From: Pontederia crassipes | Lineage: Eukaryota > Streptophyta > Magnoliopsida > Commelinales > Pontederiaceae | Reading direction: 5' to 3' | DNA: 64,000 nt | Assembly (NCBI GenBank): GCA_030549335.1 | Contig: CM060197.1 | Span: 47,085,654 to 47,149,653, forward strand | Part shown: positions 25,185-37,288 of the stretch, one piece after another | Numbering within the stretch: the stretch's first letter is position 1 | Layout: each line of letters starts with the position of its first letter | Translations under genes and position numbers: made by a program | The notes under the pieces: model-generated | The model's input: only the letters and a program-made list of their open reading frames with translations | Told to the model about the DNA's origin: nothing | Database searches by the model: none

Positions 25185-25809
25185 CACTACAAGAAAAATA
25201 CTATTACAGATGGTTTAACCGTCGGTAATACATTTTTCGACGATTTTTTGGACGAAATCGATTCGTCAGAAAAACGATCGTCGTAAATCGATTTGCGACG
25301 GTTGAAAAAAATTCGTCGGAAATATCGACGATTCTAACCATCGAAAAAGTAATCGCGGTTCCAACCGTCGAAAGTTTTCGACGGTCAAAACCGCCGAAAC
25401 TTTCGACGGTCGTCACAACCCTCCGAAACTTTCGGCGGTCACAAACCATCGAAACTTTTGGCGGTCGTTGCAATCGTCGATCTTTCGACGGTCGCAACCG
25501 TCGCAAAGAATTTTTTAAAAATAAAAAAATTAGCGGCCAGATCGGGCCGCGGCCAGATCCGGCCGCAGCCAAATCCGGCCACCCCCGGCCAAATCCGGCC
25601 GGCAGCGATCAGATCTGGCCGCCAGCCGGTCGGATTGGCTACCGATCCGGCCGCCAGCAACGGGATCTGATCGCCTAACGGTCCGGGCCGGGGAGAGAGA
25701 GAGAGAAGGGGAGAGGGACGCCGACGGGATGGGTCGCCGGTGGTCGACGTCCGGTCGGGAGGCTCGCCGGCAGGGAGAGGGAGAACGAGAGAGGGAGAGA
25801 GAGAGGACA

Positions 25810-25856
<47 letters not shown>

Positions 25857-27007
25857 GTGGAAAATGGGAAGAAAAGCGGGATAATGAAATTTTAATTACC
25901 GACGGCTTCGACCGTCGGAAAACTAAATATTAATTATTTTTAAAGTTACCGACGATTGTGACCGTAAAAAATTATTTAATTATAAAATTAAAAATATAAT
26001 ATTTATTTATATATAATATATTTTTTATCGACGGTTTGAACTGTCGCTAATTATTAGAAATTGCGACGTTTTGGACTGTCGATAATTATATTAATAAAAC
26101 ACTCCTCATATTATATTATTATACATTTATCGACGATTACGACCGTAAAAAATTACGACGGATGGATATCCGTCGGAAATATCGACGTTTCTAATCGTCG
26201 AAAAATAAAATAATAATATAACAAATTACATAATTTATTATTTTCATTTCCGACGGTCTTAACTGTCAAAAAATCTGTCGAAAATTATGATGAATGGATA
26301 TCCGTAAAAAATATCGACGTTCCTAATCGTCGAAAAATAAAATAATAATATAATAAATTACAGAATTTATTATTTTCATTCCCAACGATCATAACCATCG
26401 AAAAATCCATCAAAAATTATGATGGATGGATATTCATCGAAAATATCGACGTTCCTAATCGTCAAAAAATAGAATAATAATATAATAAATTACAAAATTT
26501 ATTATTTTCATTTTCGACGATCGTAACTTTCGAAAAATCTGTCAGAAATTGCAACGGATAGATATCCATCGGAAATATCGATGTTCCTAATCGACAAAAA
26601 ATAAAATAATAATATAACAAATTATAGAATTTATTATTTTCATTTCCGACGATCGTAACCGTCGAAAAATCCGTCGAAAATTGCGATGAAAATATCGACG
26701 TTCGTAGTCATAATAAAATAAAATAATAATAGAATAAATTGCAAAATTTATTATTTTCATTTCCAACGGTGGTAACCGTCAGAAAATCCGTCAAAAATTA
26801 CGACGGATGAATATCGGTCGGAAATATCAATGTTCCTAATCGTCGAGAAATAAAATAATAATATAATAAATTACAGAATTTATTATTTTTATTTCCGACG
26901 ATGGTAACCATCAGAAAAATCCGTCAGAAAAATTTTCGTCGCAAATTGCCAACTGATTTCTATCCGTCGAAAATTGCCCGTCGAAAAATGACGATTTTCT
27001 TGTAGTG
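25185..27007. mobile_element. Non-autonomous CACTA element 2, 1.82 kb
   Basis: Left terminus CACTACAAGAAAAATA at 25185; right terminus ATTTTCTTGTAGTG ending at 27007; TSD AGT at 25182-25184 and 27008-27010. The empty site is present in the neighbouring tandem copy at about 23115-23125. Both subterminal regions carry dozens of short CCGTCGAAA / TTTCGACGGT motifs. The right half repeats a unit of about 120-130 bp (AATAAAATAATAATATAA followed by ATTTATTATTTTCATT) at 26100-26900. The core is GC-rich (GGCCGCGGCCAGATCCGG) with a (TA)n run at 25814-25850. No transposase is visible. Confidence 0.93.
26060..26960. repeat. ~120-130 bp tandem repeat inside CACTA 2
   Basis: At least six imperfect direct copies of a unit containing CGACGTTCCTAATCGTCGAA, then an AATAATATAATAAATTACA block, then TTATTATTTTCATTTCCGAC. 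Each unit carries short inverted GACGG/CCGTC pairs, typical of transposase-binding subterminal arrays of CACTA elements. Confidence 0.75.
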
Positions 27008-27587
27008 AGTGCAGTAATCCGCAACGCTTCGCCCAAACTTCCACGTTAAATGAAAATGTTCATAAGTGGTCTCTGCACATATAAACTTAGTATTAGATGA
27101 TATGACAATGAAGCATGTTCTCCCACCCTGCTAAAAAAAGTAGCCATCCGAGTTTAGTTTGAATTAGAATTTGAGTGCAGGCTCTCAACAAACCAAGGGA
27201 TGGTTTGTAGGGGAAGTCCCCTCAGAAGCTTAATATAAGGGTGACCAGACCGCGATAGATAATCAAGTTTAATGTGTCAACTTTCTTACTAAGTTATTGT
27301 ATATTTACCTAGTATATTCCAAGAATTGTTCTTCAACTTAGCAACCATTTCAATCCGATTTTAAAATTTTATTTTGTAACTAAACTATCTTCAAATTTTG
27401 TATTCTTTGCATGCTTCATTCTCATGATAACCAAGTTTTTCAATTTTCTTGTTTGCCTGGCTGCCACATTTATTATTTCTCTACTTACCATCTTCCACTA
27501 CAGCAGTAGCTCATTAATGAAGCAGTAGCAGGAAAAGAGATGCATCTCTCTGAGTGCAGCGATACACATCTATACTAATTTTGCTGT

Positions 27588-28033
27588 CTAGGTTGGCTGG
27601 ATTCAATGTCAAACTCCTTGTCCACCATTTTAAGTGCCTCCAATTATGCTTTTATAGCTAGTGAATACAAGGGACAGAGAAAATAACGGGGGAGAGATAG
27701 ACTGTTTAGAGTTTGTTTGGATTGATGAATAAGAAAGGGTGGGATGGAAAATGAGGGAATGAATTTTTTAAAATTTTTTTTGATAAAATTTATTTTAAAA
27801 GTTATAAGGGATTTTGTGGCATGAGTTATACATTCACATTCTAATTTTTTCATTCCACCAAATTGGTGAGATGAGGAGGATTAATAATTTTTTAAACAAA
27901 ATTACCCTTGAATTAAAATTATTTTATTTTTTTTTTCTCTCATCTCCTAATTTATCTTTCTCTCTACTACGTACGAGATTCCTGTGATTTTCCATCATCT
28001 CCTGATCTCTCTATATACTACGTAATCCTTACT
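27588..28033. other. AT-rich segment right of the duplication
   Basis: AT-rich DNA. A stretch near 27700-27880 containing GTTTGGATTGATGAATAAG resembles the ends of small plant MITEs, but I could not pair two termini. No gene is supported. Confidence 0.3.
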
Positions 28034-28405
28034 AGCAATAATTTATAAATTTTCGATGACAGACAATTTTCGAAGTTCTCTCTTTTCTTAATCTCTTAGT
28101 TTTGCAAACAATAATTTTTCTCTCTCTCGTAGTCCTTGATTTTTTTATTTTGCGATCAACAATTTAAAATTCTCGATGACAGATAATTTTCGAGATTTGC
28201 TCTCTCTTTCCTCTCTCTCAATTTTTGATCTCTTGATTTTGCATAGTTTCTCTCTCCTTAATTTCTTAGTTTTATAAGTAATAATTTAAAATTCTTAGTA
28301 GCAGATAATTTTTGAAGTTTGCGCTCTCTCTCTTCTTAATTTCTTAATTTTATAAGCAACAATTTGAAACTCGGTGGCAAATAATTTTCGAGATTGACGC
28401 CAGCC
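28034..28405. repeat. Imperfect ~100-bp tandem repeat, about four units
   Basis: Units start near 28034, 28151, 28276 and 28357. Each has AACAATTTAAAATTCTC or a variant, GATGACAGATAATTTTCGA, a CTCTCTCTCTT run and CTTAGTTTTGC or a variant. The last unit is cut short where the LINE fragment begins. Confidence 0.75.
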
Positions 28406-28409
28406 TTGG

Positions 28410-28645
28410 CTTTGGCGCTTACGTTTTTTGCTCTCCGATATCCTGGACTACCTCGAGCGACTCGTGCTTTATAATATTGTTTTCTGCGCCAGAATGTGTA
28501 ACTCTATCGCAGACCACTTAACGAATTTTGATCACCAAAATGACGAGCATTTTTGGATGGACGGTCCTCCTCTTGACCTCCATCTATTTTTGTACCAAGA
28601 CTCTATGAGCCTTACTTAATCTAATATAATCTCCTTTTTTTTTAA
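28410..28645 (+). mobile_element. 5'-truncated LINE fragment, RNase H C-terminus
   Basis: The frame ending at 28619 contains FLLSDILDYLERL and CARMCNSIADHLTNF, then HFWMDGPPLDL. This matches the C-terminal part of RNase H in plant LINEs, where a cysteine/asparagine-rich motif is followed by VADxLAxF and WxxxPP. It is only the 3' tail of an element, followed by a T- and A-rich stretch at 28628-28655. Severe 5' truncation is usual for LINE insertions. No TSD was found. Confidence 0.6.
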
Positions 28646-29323
28646 AAGAAAAAGAACCTACGAAATCATGGACTGACATGTAAAAGAGTGAACTTACAAG
28701 AAAAAAGACTAAAATTGTTCACGACCTTTTCAAAGAGTTGACGCAGATATCACGTACGTGCTAACATCAGCCGCGGATATTACGACATCTTATTTTCCAG
28801 ATTCGATCAACTGAGCTTTCTTTTCCCTTGAATATTTAAACATTTGACCAATTAGATCATCTGATATACTAAAGTTGACAAGTATATTCAGCAACAAAAT
28901 AATAAGATACTGTTGTACCAAGATGTCAAATTGAGCAGTCGTGTGTGGCTGTGTGCTCCTCCAAGTCTGATGTCACTCCTACATGGCTACATCAACAAAT
29001 TTGCTTCGAGGAGCCGATCACGTGGACAAGGTGTGTGTGAGAGAGAGAGAGAAAATTAAAACAATAACACGTAATACGGAAAAATATGTCGGATACGTCT
29101 TCTTGCTCGAACTGGTCAGAAAACATGAAGACAGAAGGAAAAAAACGAAAGTACCAAAAATAACGAATGAGAAATAAGTTGATGCAGTCGTGTAGGAGAG
29201 ACATCAGAGATCAGACCTGGAGGAACTGATCAGGTCAGAGAAAGGTGAGCAAGAGATAAAATCAAAACCATAGCGCGTAACAGGGATGATAAATATAACT
29301 TAATTGTTATTTCCCGGCTTATC

Positions 29324-29331
29324 TATATAAA
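29324..29331 (+). promoter_or_regulatory. Putative TATA box of the proline-rich gene
   Basis: TATATAAA lies about 190 bp upstream of the ATG at 29520. The same position in the two decayed copies reads TATCCATAGC, so the motif is present only where the coding frame is intact. The role is inferred. Confidence 0.45.
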
Positions 29332-29519
29332 TCTGATCCCAAGTACTGCAACTAAGCACCAAGACAAAGCACTAGCCGTGCTGCTTCTCCGGCTTGTCCT
29401 TGCTTCTATTACACCACTGACGACTGCTGATATTGCAGTCCTCTCAGTTTCCGACGTCTAAACACCGACAGCATCTGCTTTTGCGGAAGAGGGTCGACAA
29501 GACCCCGTTCGTCGTGAAT

Positions 29520-29837
29520 ATGGCCAGCTATAGGGGCACTCCAAGGCGCCCCCATGTACCATTCCGGCCGCCGCCTCCCACCGGAGGACCATTTCAGCCT
29601 CCTCCTCCGCCTGATTTCGGGCGCCCAACGCCGCCAAAGTTTAGTCTGTTGAAAGAAGTCACCAGAGAACTCGTGCGACGTTTAAAAATGACAATTTGGA
29701 AAGCGTTGAATCCGATCATTCGTCTTCACCGGAAAAGAAACAAAAAAGGAGAACAAAATGAGGACGGAATCTCTTTTCTTTGGTACGATGGCGAGACAGG
29801 TCCAGATGACACGAAAAAATTTGTTTTCGTTGTGTAA
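29520..29837 (+). CDS. Small proline-rich basic protein, function unknown
   Basis: I do not recognise this family. From ATG 29520 a 105-aa frame reads to a stop at 29837. The first ATG-initiated methionine gives MASYRGTPRRPHVPF; frame extension further upstream has no ATG. Residues about 15-42 are a proline-rich stretch (RPPPPTGGPF, QPPPPPDFGRPTPP). Residues about 43-80 are basic (LVRRLKMTIWKALNP, RLHRKRNKKG). The C-terminal part is acidic then hydrophobic (WYDGETGPDDTKKFVFVV). There is no signal peptide or membrane segment. A possible splice acceptor (CTGATATTGCAG) lies just before 29439, so an upstream exon cannot be excluded. Two relatives, at about 22900-23000 and 24230-24575, are decayed. 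The lone intact copy next to a DUF247 gene is the only context clue. Confidence 0.5.
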   Translation: MASYRGTPRRPHVPFRPPPPTGGPFQPPPPPDFGRPTPPKFSLLKEVTRELVRRLKMTIWKALNPIIRLHRKRNKKGEQNEDGISFLWYDGETGPDDTKKFVFVV

Positions 29838-29860
29838 CCTTTTAGATTTTTTTTTTTTGA

Positions 29861-31100
29861 CAACCAAATTAAAACTGCTATGAAAAAAAAGAATTCAAGC
29901 GGTTGGCTGCTCGAGCAGAAGCAAATGTTAATATCATTCACACATTAATAAATTAACAAATCTAGATGTTCGTATCTTTCTTCATTTTTTGTCTCGCTCA
30001 TTAGCCTTCCTTTGTGAAGTATTTGTGAGTAGAGGTGTAAGATCCATCCGAAAAACCTTTCGTCTCGAAAAAATCGAACCTAAAAAAATAAAAAAATTAA
30101 GAGATTTAATGTGATTTTTTTTCTAATAGAGTAAAAGCGACTCACTAGAATTTGACTCCCAACTGAAAAAATCTAATAGTGCGTGGAGTTCATTTCTATT
30201 TTTTATTTATATAATTAATTCATAAAAAAATATTTTTTATTATTAGTATAATATTTTTTTATATAATTTAATATGTTCCTTTCACATTATAAAATTCTAA
30301 TTTAATAATTCTAGTACTATATAATATCATCCGAGAGAGATGACGCCTCCTTTTTCTGTTTTTACAATAGTAATAATAATATTATTTATTTATTTTTTAA
30401 TAATTGGTCACGTAAGAAAAATTATCATCTATATCGAGGGAAAGAAATTATTAATAGTTCGAAGACAATCCTATAAAATAAAATTGAATGATAGAATTGA
30501 AAAATGGGTAAAGTTAAAGAGAATTTATTAAAATTTATTCTATTTTCTGTCGTTCAATGATTTATGCATAATGTACATGTGTTTAGAGTATCTAACGTAC
30601 ATATTTGGTAATTCTAAAGAAAAATGTGAGCATGCATGAAATCTAAATTTGAAGTATTAGTGATTACATTACATGATGCTGCACTGCAAAAATGAAGGAA
30701 GAAACCCAAATGTGAAATAGCAACAAATGGGCAACCAGTTACAATTGCCCTTGCACCAAGTGACACATATTTTATGTGTAAAAGAAGTTATACTGCACAT
30801 TATATTCTACTGTGTGATGCAAAAAAGACCTATTGTAAAATTAATTTTGTTTACAATAAGTTTAATATGTTTCAAATATATCAATTCATCATCCATTAAC
30901 CAGTAATTATAATTGAGCAGTTGGTAAAAAGTATAGTAAATATTTTTAGGAAAAAACATAAAGAAAAGGTAAGATTTCAGTAAGGATTTTAGACCATGGT
31001 TGCACAATTATGCTTGTCATCATGCAACCAATACAGGGAACCGTCCTCCAACATCATTAGTTTGGATCAAGTGAGAACAGCTCCCTCAGATTGGATCAAA
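29861..31100. other. AT-rich intergenic region
   Basis: No coding region or transposon terminus can be supported. The right part (about 31100-31523) is likely the 3' UTR side of the leftward transporter gene. Confidence 0.35.
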
Positions 31101-31523
31101 CATAAGTGCATAACCTCCATAAAAAATCACAGATAGAAAAGCAAAAATAAAATAAAATAAAGAATGTCGTTAGGAGGCCATTGGCACTATATTATTTTTG
31201 AATTGTGTCCATCTTATACATGTATACTGTGAAACTAAGACAGTGGGAATTAGCCAAATTTTGATATACAACAAAATTTTGATTTGTTTTGGAGGACTCT
31301 TAGAAGATCCTCATGATGTACAGTGATAACAGTTTTAACAATGGAGTCAGTTGATCAGTTTGGTGTCAGCAAAATCAGAATGCCTTGTGGTGTGCCAGAA
31401 ACAAGCATTTAATGGTCCTTCGATCAATTTGAAAAAGGATCGGGAAGAATCAACTGCAGATCATCACATTTTCTTCGAGTCTCTTATGGCCGCACCATTC
31501 TCTTGATAGCAAGTATTTGGGAA

Positions 31524-34500
31524 TTAGTCAAGAATCTTTTCACCAGTCGAGAAGAGGTTCCAGACAACAGTTCCAGTAAGATATAGTCCCACCGATACTT
31601 TGAATACACTATCCCATGAACCTACAAGATTTTTAACGTCAGTATCTGATTAATCTTAAGAATTAAAGCCAACAATTTCATATATCTGTGTGAAGTCAAT
31701 GTATAGATTTTTTTTAACAAGGATGCGCTATAACAATGAATTAACAGGAAAAGGAAAAATGAAATAACCATGTTGCAAAATGTAGCCTGTTGTTGCTGTT
31801 CCGAAGACGCCAGCTAAAACCCCAGCGGTATTTGAAAGACCAAGAAGAACACCCTGCAAAAGATACAATCGGTTACATTGATCTCAAAGGAAGGAGAATT
31901 GATGGTAATTGGCAACACTTACAGCATAACGTGGGCCGATGTCTTGATGGTTAGAGTAAAGGCCAGATTGTGAAAATGCATCAGTTCCCTAATAAAAGTG
32001 AAGAATTTATTAACACAGACATTATGGTTGTTGGTTACTATAATAAATATCACACTCTATTGGCGTCTGCATATCTTAAAATCAACCATGATAATTTCAA
32101 ACTCGAATCAGGATAGTCCATCTTATATTTACACCCTTTCTTTTTTTTTTTCAAAGGCAAAAAAGGATGTCTACCAGGTTTTGTAGACATAGACATCCTG
32201 ATTTATTAACATGGTATGAACAATTGCATCAACTCACAATTTAAACAGAGCACCCTAGTCACCAATCCACAATTTGGTCAGATAATTAGTATATTTACTC
32301 CCTTTCTTGATGACCATTTGGATCTATGAAAATAATTCAGAACAAATGATTGAAGTATTAGTAGATAAATGCCTGATCACATATAAAAAGAATCCCCTGT
32401 AAATAAGTCTGATAACTGACTAGATTGTTAATTATCACATCTTAAGTATGTTTTGCCACATTCAATTGTCAATTAGATTTGGTGAATCTTGGCAACCAAA
32501 AATTTACTTCAAACATAAAGGAATATTATGAAATGTACATACTAGTCATAATATTCTAGACATTAAATTAGGCAAACAGAGTAAGAGGTAAAAGTACCTG
32601 ACTGCATGCCATACATAATACTGCCATTGCTGGGGAGTTGATGTGACTTAATTGAGTCAAGAAGAAAGCTGGACCGAGAAAGCCAATTGATTGCATAATC
32701 TGAACAAAGGAAGCACATTAGGGATAATAAAAATGGCAATGCCTGAAAAATATAAAAGGCTAAGATTTTCATGGACATCACCAAGATATGGCAACAAATT
32801 CCTGAATGCTATCTTGCATGCAGTGGAAGGAAATTTCTAAAAGATGATACTAAAGGAGCCAGACAGTCAGACATCAAAATTAAGAGTGGGGAGCTCATAC
32901 TTTGCGAACCATTGTCACGGACATGCCCTTGCTCACAAGGGTATCGGCAATCCATCCACCAACATTCGCAGAAACTGCCATTGTAAGCCAGGGGAGAACA
33001 CAAAATAGTCCAGATTCTGTGAGGTCGAACTTCAAAACCTGGATAGCCAATGATAAACAAGTCATCAGATGTTTCAGGAAAAAAGGACTATGATAAGAAT
33101 TGTCAATAATTCTCATAATCAAGCATCATTTCCATGATATTGGTTTTTTTTCCTATACCTATGAAATCATATCATAACTAAGAAATCTAAAAACTAAGTG
33201 TTGGAAGAAAGTTTTAAAACAGTGACCAATCAAACATTACGTCTGCATCATTCATGCTACTAGTGTAACAATCAAAGGTAGAAGAATAAATGGTGGCAAC
33301 TCAATATTTAACATACCTGATTGTAATATGTAGGCATCCAAGTGAGAAGAATGAACGTTCCCCAATTGTGGCAGAAATGAGAAACTATAAGAGCCCATAC
33401 TGGCATCTTTGATAAGATCAACCTCCATGGTATATCCTTAATTGGTTCCTTTGTTACAGTCTCACTAATGATGAGCTTCTTTTCTGCAGCGCTAAGCTTT
33501 GGATCTTCCAGAGGAGAACTGAATGCCTTCATGTAATAACAAATAATAACAATAGTAACAAATACTAAGGGGCTTTAATTGTTATCTTATCAAGCAATGC
33601 AATGCACTACTAATGTTTCAAATGAGTTTCCTGAGCATGCATACCTTGTTTTGCCAAATGGTAAACCAAACAACTCCAAGGGAACCAAATGAGTAGAAGA
33701 CAGAGGGCCAACTGAATTTATGTATCAAGAAAGGTGAAAACGCTAGCCCAGTTACTGATCCGAGGTACATCCCACTGTAAACCAGTGCCAATGATCTACT
33801 CCTCTCTGATACCGGTATCCATCTCGAGAGAATATTGTTCATCGCAGGCATTGCAACCCCCTGAAAAGGCATATTTTCTCAACTAGAAGAAAAAAATAAA
33901 GGAGGTTCATGCGAAAACTTCTTCATCCATTTTCATTGATTAGAGAAAATATGCTATAACAGTAGTAACACACAAATCTAAATGGAATTTACCTCACCAA
34001 CTCCCATGAATGCCCGAACGACGAGAAGAAAAGGCAAACCAAGTTTTGCTGCAATAGGTGTGAGCACTGTGGCAATAGACCACCACACAACTCCAAAGCC
34101 CAGAACACGTTTGCCCCCAATAGTGTCTGCCCATATACCTCCAGCAATCTATTAAAGTGTTGATGAAACCAGTTGAATTAGCTTATTTCGTATGGACATA
34201 CTGTACACAACTTATCAGATGCAACTAAGGATGACGTTAGATGAAACACTTCGAGCATGAAACTTGCTTCTAGAGAAAACAATTACTATGTGCCCAGAGG
34301 TATTGGCAGCACGTGCGATTGAATGCATAAACATTTCCTAAGTTCCACTGATCTTATTCTATGAGTTATTAGTAAATATCCATGAGATATGCAACAAGAA
34401 AGTTGAACTCCAAATGCAACAAAATCAATTTCATTGATAAAGAAAACAAAAATAAAGATTAAAGACACAGGAAGGCACATAGTTTTAATGATTGGAAGAT

Positions 34501-35668
34501 AACCTTCTGATGGTATAAATCATAAACATGATTTTTACAAACCTGGGTCAAAAGGTAGCCCCAGAAGAATGAAGATTGGATCAAGCCCACTGTTTGAGGA
34601 TTCCAGCCAAACTCTGCTGACATGGGGAGAATCGCAATGCTCATGTTTACCTGTCAACCGCAACTTGCAGGTCAGTTAATAATACTGTACCAAATTGACT
34701 ACATTTGCATAGATTAATGAAGAAAAACATTTGTGAACAGTGAGACAATGTATAATGACTTAAACAACTATGAACTAGATAACTGATGAACACGGAAACA
34801 TGAGAACCAAAAATACATGAATAACTTAACACCTTCGAAAATGATTCACATTCTATAAATTCATGGTGGTTTCTTGCTCAATTTGGCTGACACGACATAC
34901 AACCTAAAGATATGACTACGTTTCTCACTTTTTCTTTGTTGTGAGTAAGCTAACTCAAAATGTTTGTGACATAGGGAAACAAAAACTACATAGTAGCATT
35001 GTTATTTTGAATTCTAAATATACTTTTTTCTCTCAAGTATTTTCTTTTCCAAAACTACTCATTTATGAACTAATAAAGTTCAACTGATAATGGGATTTTA
35101 TGTAGCATTTTAATCTCTGTTCATCTTTCCTCGTGCTTGAAAAAATTGTTCTTTTGTGAGTGTGGAGCAAAAATCAAAGGATATAAAGAAACAAGACGAT
35201 CAGTAGTTGCCATTGGAGGTAGAAAGAGCGACCGACCCTGTCCATGTTGCAGAGCAAGAATGCGGAGAAACAAAGGACGACGATGAGCCACCGTTTGGGG
35301 ATCGCCGCCAGACCAAACACGGAATCCTCGACCACCACCATCTCCTCCTCGTCCTCCTCGTCCTCCTCCTCCGCAGCAGTTATGCTCCATCCTTTGGCAA
35401 TAGGCCCAATACCTCTTATCGCAACCTCGGCCGCCGGGTCGGCGGAGACGTCCAGGGACTCGGAGTTGAGATCGGTGCCACCGCCTCCCAGCGCCTGCGC
35501 GCCCGACCACCGGCGCCGGAGGTTGATGCTTCTGCTGCTCCTGGTCCCGCCAAAGAAGAAGAACGCGTCGGAGGGACGGCGGAAGCTGCGACAGCGGGTG
35601 GGCGGCGGAGTGGCAGTGAGGCGAGTGGGGGAGTAGAGCGGGAGGTGGTAAACCCCCGCGGAGGCCAT
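31524..35668 (-). CDS. PHT4;4: PHT4;4-like chloroplast ascorbate/anion transporter, ten exons
   Basis: Seen: ten exons join in frame with GT-AG introns: 35237-35668, 34543-34650, 33993-34148, 33645-33860, 33317-33526, 32901-33038, 32598-32699, 31923-31988, 31769-31853 and 31524-31621. They total 1611 nt and encode 536 aa. Start ATG 35668; stop TAA 31524. Residues 1 to about 120 are Ser/Arg-rich then acidic, consistent with a plastid transit peptide and a variable loop. Transporter motifs follow: [115 protein letters not shown] and FSTGEKILD. Known: this is major facilitator family PHT4/SLC17-type. Arabidopsis PHT4;4 (At4g00370) moves ascorbate across the chloroplast envelope, and the match is close along the whole membrane part. 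About 12 membrane spans are expected. No break was seen; the gene looks intact. Confidence 0.94.
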
Positions 35669-36212
35669 GGATGAGCGGCCCCGTGAGCAGCTGCAGCAGC
35701 AGGGAGGAGGAGGGACATGGCGACGAGTGGTGATGATAAAAGCGGGTTAAAGACGCAGCGGGGGGCAACGAAGTGGAAGACGACAAATTAAACGAGTGGA
35801 GGTGATATGGTGCACTTTGAGGGGAGCTCCAGATATTAACCTTTGTTTATTTTTATTTCAAAGTTTTAAATAAAAGTGTGGAGGGAGAGTAAAGTTTTTC
35901 TTTTATTGTTGAATTTAAAGGCTTTACTGCAATTTCTAATTTCTTTATTTATGAATTTGATGTTGGATATTAAGATATTTTTTCAATCGAGATGGAGACT
36001 GATAAGACGTGAAATTAAAATTTACGAAAAAAAGGTTTCACAAGGAGAACGTGACTGCATCCTATTCTTTTTTTAGATTTAATATTTTTAGTTGTTATTT
36101 GTAAATTGCCCAATGTCAAATAATCAAATTTCAAATCGAATAACAATGATTTTAATTTGAATCATCATATGAGATGAATGAAGAATGCAACAATAATAAT
36201 GGCGCACACACA
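35669..36212. other. 5' region of the transporter gene
   Basis: Leftward 5' UTR and proximal promoter of the PHT4-like gene, then AT-rich DNA. Long open frames near 35200-35780 on the other strand or in other phases are shadows of the GC-rich first exon. Confidence 0.4.
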
Positions 36213-36350
36213 TTATTATTATTATTATTATTCTTCTTCTTCTTCTTCTTCTTCTTCTTCTTCTTCTTCTTCTTCTTCTTCTTCTTCTTCTTCTTCTTCT
36301 TCTTCTTCTTCTTCTTCTTCTTCTTCTTCTTCTTCTTCTTCTTCTTCTTC
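36213..36350. repeat. Microsatellite (ATT)n then (TTC)n
   Basis: About six ATT units are followed by an uninterrupted (TTC) run of about 120 bp at 36230-36350, lying roughly 550 bp upstream of the transporter start codon. The polypurine/polypyrimidine tract is likely length-variable. Confidence 0.97.
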
Positions 36351-37288
36351 AAGAAATAAATAGCAGAAAGGTCTATTTTCCAAATTATAGAAATTATAAA
36401 GATCTCATGATAAAAACTTATTTTAGGCTTAAATAAAATGTCAATAGTGGGAAAAAAGAGAAAGAAAAGTTGATATTAGAAAAAAAGAAGAAATCATAAA
36501 AAGAATATTCAAATGAGATCTTATTGCCTCTCTCGGCATCTCATGTACAATACAACGTGGTCCCCCGCCGGGGCCCAACCGAGGCAAAGCCCACTTCCTT
36601 TAGAAGTCCGACACTCGCGATAAGAGCATGTACATAAAACAGTAGGTGGATTAGGGTATTACGAAAGAAAAAAGAATTATTCAAAACGGATTCAATTTAA
36701 ATAAACTTCGATATGATACTATATAATATTTTCACCATAATTTTAGTATAACTAATGAGAAAATGATAGAATAAATGCAAAATCAATATGATGAAAATGA
36801 TAAAACCATGAATGATAATAAAATAATAAATAATCAGATCAAAACGAATTAGATAAAATGATGTGTATAAAATTAAAAACAAAAATAAATCATTAAAAAT
36901 TACACTAATTGTTTAATTAATATAGTAAAAATAACAAAAAATGTTGGACTTATGAGCAATAGTTATTTAACCTCATAAGTTAATAAAATATAAAATTTCA
37001 ATTTAAAAATAAATTAAAATATAAAAGATCAAGAACAATTACTACATAATATATATTTTTCATATTTTGTTAATTAATGAGAAAATGAAAGAATAAAATA
37101 CCAAACAAAAATGTTAAACAATGAATAATAGTGCTAATAAATAATTAGATGAAGAGGAATTAGATTTACTGATGTGTATAGAATAAAAAGCAAAATAACC
37201 CATTAATAAGTGCATCGTTCAATTAATATAGTAAATATAATAAAAATAAAATATAAAAATAGGATTACACACACAATTTCAATCACAA
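36351..37288. other. AT-rich intergenic region left of MULE 1
   Basis: Nothing beyond AT-rich, low-complexity DNA can be supported here. It ends at the TSD TTAAAATAA (37289-37297). Confidence 0.35.

Larger units (their letters stand above)
23659..27587. repeat. Tandem duplication, copy 2 (with CACTA insertion)
   Basis: The adjacent direct repeat of copy 1. It aligns through 23670-24286, then 25060-25184 and 27008-27587. It differs by an additional 778-bp internal segment and by the CACTA element at 25185-27007. A (GA)n microsatellite lies at about 24432-24476. The end GCATCTCTCTGAGTGCAGC...TTTTGCTGTCT matches the end of copy 1 near 23655. Confidence 0.85.
28660..29860. repeat. Third dispersed copy of the 22.2-24.6 kb segment
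   Basis: It matches 22230-22390 (DUF247 upstream DNA) at 28660-28820. From about 29040 it matches the body of tandem copies 1 and 2: AGATCAGACCTGGAGGA, AAAGGTGAGCAAGAG, AAAACCATAGCGCGTAAC and AAGTACTGCAACTAAGCACC. The middle is unrelated. This is the only copy retaining an intact coding frame. Confidence 0.75.

Noticed and set aside
35121-35786. Large frames on both strands around the transporter first exon
   Set aside because: Shadow frames of the GC-rich transit-peptide exon. Only the frame from ATG 35668 splices into the PHT4 protein.
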